Part shown: in pieces, positions 63,445 through 64,000 of the stretch | How the letters are laid out: each line of letters begins with the position of its first letter | Position numbering within the stretch: the first letter of the stretch is position 1 | From: Lotus japonicus | Lineage: Eukaryota; Streptophyta; Magnoliopsida; Fabales; Fabaceae | Reading direction: 5' to 3' | NCBI RefSeq assembly: GCF_012489685.1 | Contig: NC_080042.1 | Location: 21,280,150 to 21,344,149, forward strand | DNA length: 64,000 bases | Notes under the pieces: model-generated | What the model saw: the letters and a program-made list of their open reading frames with translations, nothing else | Databases searched by the model: none | What the model was told of the DNA's origin: nothing | Program-made: the position numbers and the translations under genes

Positions 63445-64000
63445 CTGCATGTACATATAAGAGCATTCAAATGATGGTTTCTTATTCTTTTAATAAAAAA
63501 TTAACCGCCCTGATTTTATTAGGGACATTGCATTGACTTTACTAAGGATTATTTTTATGGCATTAATATTAACACTCGGCTAACTCTATTATTATTATTG
63601 GTACCCTGCATGCTTTTCTCTGTTTTTACTCATGATTTTGTGTTGCTGCTACTGTGTAATGGGTGGTGGACAACACTATAGGATGATAGAGCTGCAATTC
63701 TTATCCCACTGGTGTGCTTCTTTATGTTCATTGGCCATTTGGCCTGGTATATTATTCTCCTTTGAAGAACTTCATATAGGTTATATCTCGATTGGCTATG
63801 ATCCTTTGTGGCTCGAGAGCTTCACTGTGCCCTGCTGTTGCAGCTGCCATCCTAGCTCTTCGTTTTGCTATTGCCCGCCCCGGCCTGACTCTGTTTTCGC
63901 TACTGTTTCTATTGTGTTTTCTGTTTTGCTTTCTGCTTTTGCTATACTTTCTGTTGTCTTTTCTTCTTATTGTTGTTGTCTTTTCATAGTTCACTTGGGG
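63445..64000. other. probable intron of the pectate lyase gene or inserted DNA
   Basis: No pectate lyase exon is recognised up to the window edge. The last 250 bp are T/G/C-rich on the plus strand (TGTTGCAGCTGCC, many TTTCTG repeats) and may be part of an inserted element; frames there have no recognised domain. Confidence 0.4.

Overview
The window is nuclear DNA of a flowering plant, most likely a eudicot. The evidence is GT-AG intron-bearing genes, the last exon of a pectate lyase, the first exon of a sterol C-24 methyltransferase (SMT1), plant Ty3/gypsy and Ty1/copia elements, FAR1-type MULE transposase genes, and an endogenous caulimovirid. A legume is a guess only. There is no bacterial or organellar signal. 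Almost the whole window is mobile DNA in several nested layers; ordinary host genes survive as fragments (1-105, 13051-13449, 45597-45661, 63084-63444).

Layout. 1-1279: AT-rich flank ending in an inverted repeat. 1280-12189: a young Ty3/gypsy element of the Tat type on the minus strand, with 534-bp LTRs and target duplication CTTTC. It carries a two-exon antisense gene (3180-5307, plus strand) with its own TATA box and introns, and a small divergent ORF (1975-2424). 12190-15240: flank with a small ORF rich in LxLxL (EAR-like) motifs and a CCA-rich triplet tract. 15273-23195: an endogenous caulimovirid (florendovirus-like), about one decayed genome plus an inverted mosaic, bracketed by TA tracts and hit by a 528-bp MULE MITE. 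23249-26150: AT-rich tandem repeats and unassigned DNA. 26151-38059: an older Tat-type gypsy element, split inside its reverse transcriptase by a 3.1-kb CACTA element (27566-30671) and again by a 3.3-kb probable solo LTR (34170-37480). 38060-40007: unassigned DNA and a copia-like LTR piece. 40008-45124: a non-coding LTR retrotransposon derivative with 2.5-kb LTRs. 45125-47926: MITE debris, the SMT1 first exon, and a 1.5-kb MULE.

47927-62685 is the most interesting object: a 14.76-kb Mutator-like element with matching terminal inverted repeats and a perfect 9-bp target duplication (TTCTTCTTT). From the left end, pointing inward, it has a miniature FAR1-like ORF without catalytic core, a full-size FAR1/MURA-type transposase gene (broken by a frameshift and by a 2.2-kb copia-derived insertion), and an apparently intact nine-exon Ulp1-type cysteine protease gene. 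From the right end, pointing inward, are intact-looking genes for a two-B3-domain protein and a GRF zinc-finger membrane protein. The arrangement suggests a transposon that carried its own transposase together with a SUMO-protease-like enzyme and DNA-binding cargo.

All calls come from reading the sequence and translations by eye. Family names rest on recognisable motifs and not on database searches.
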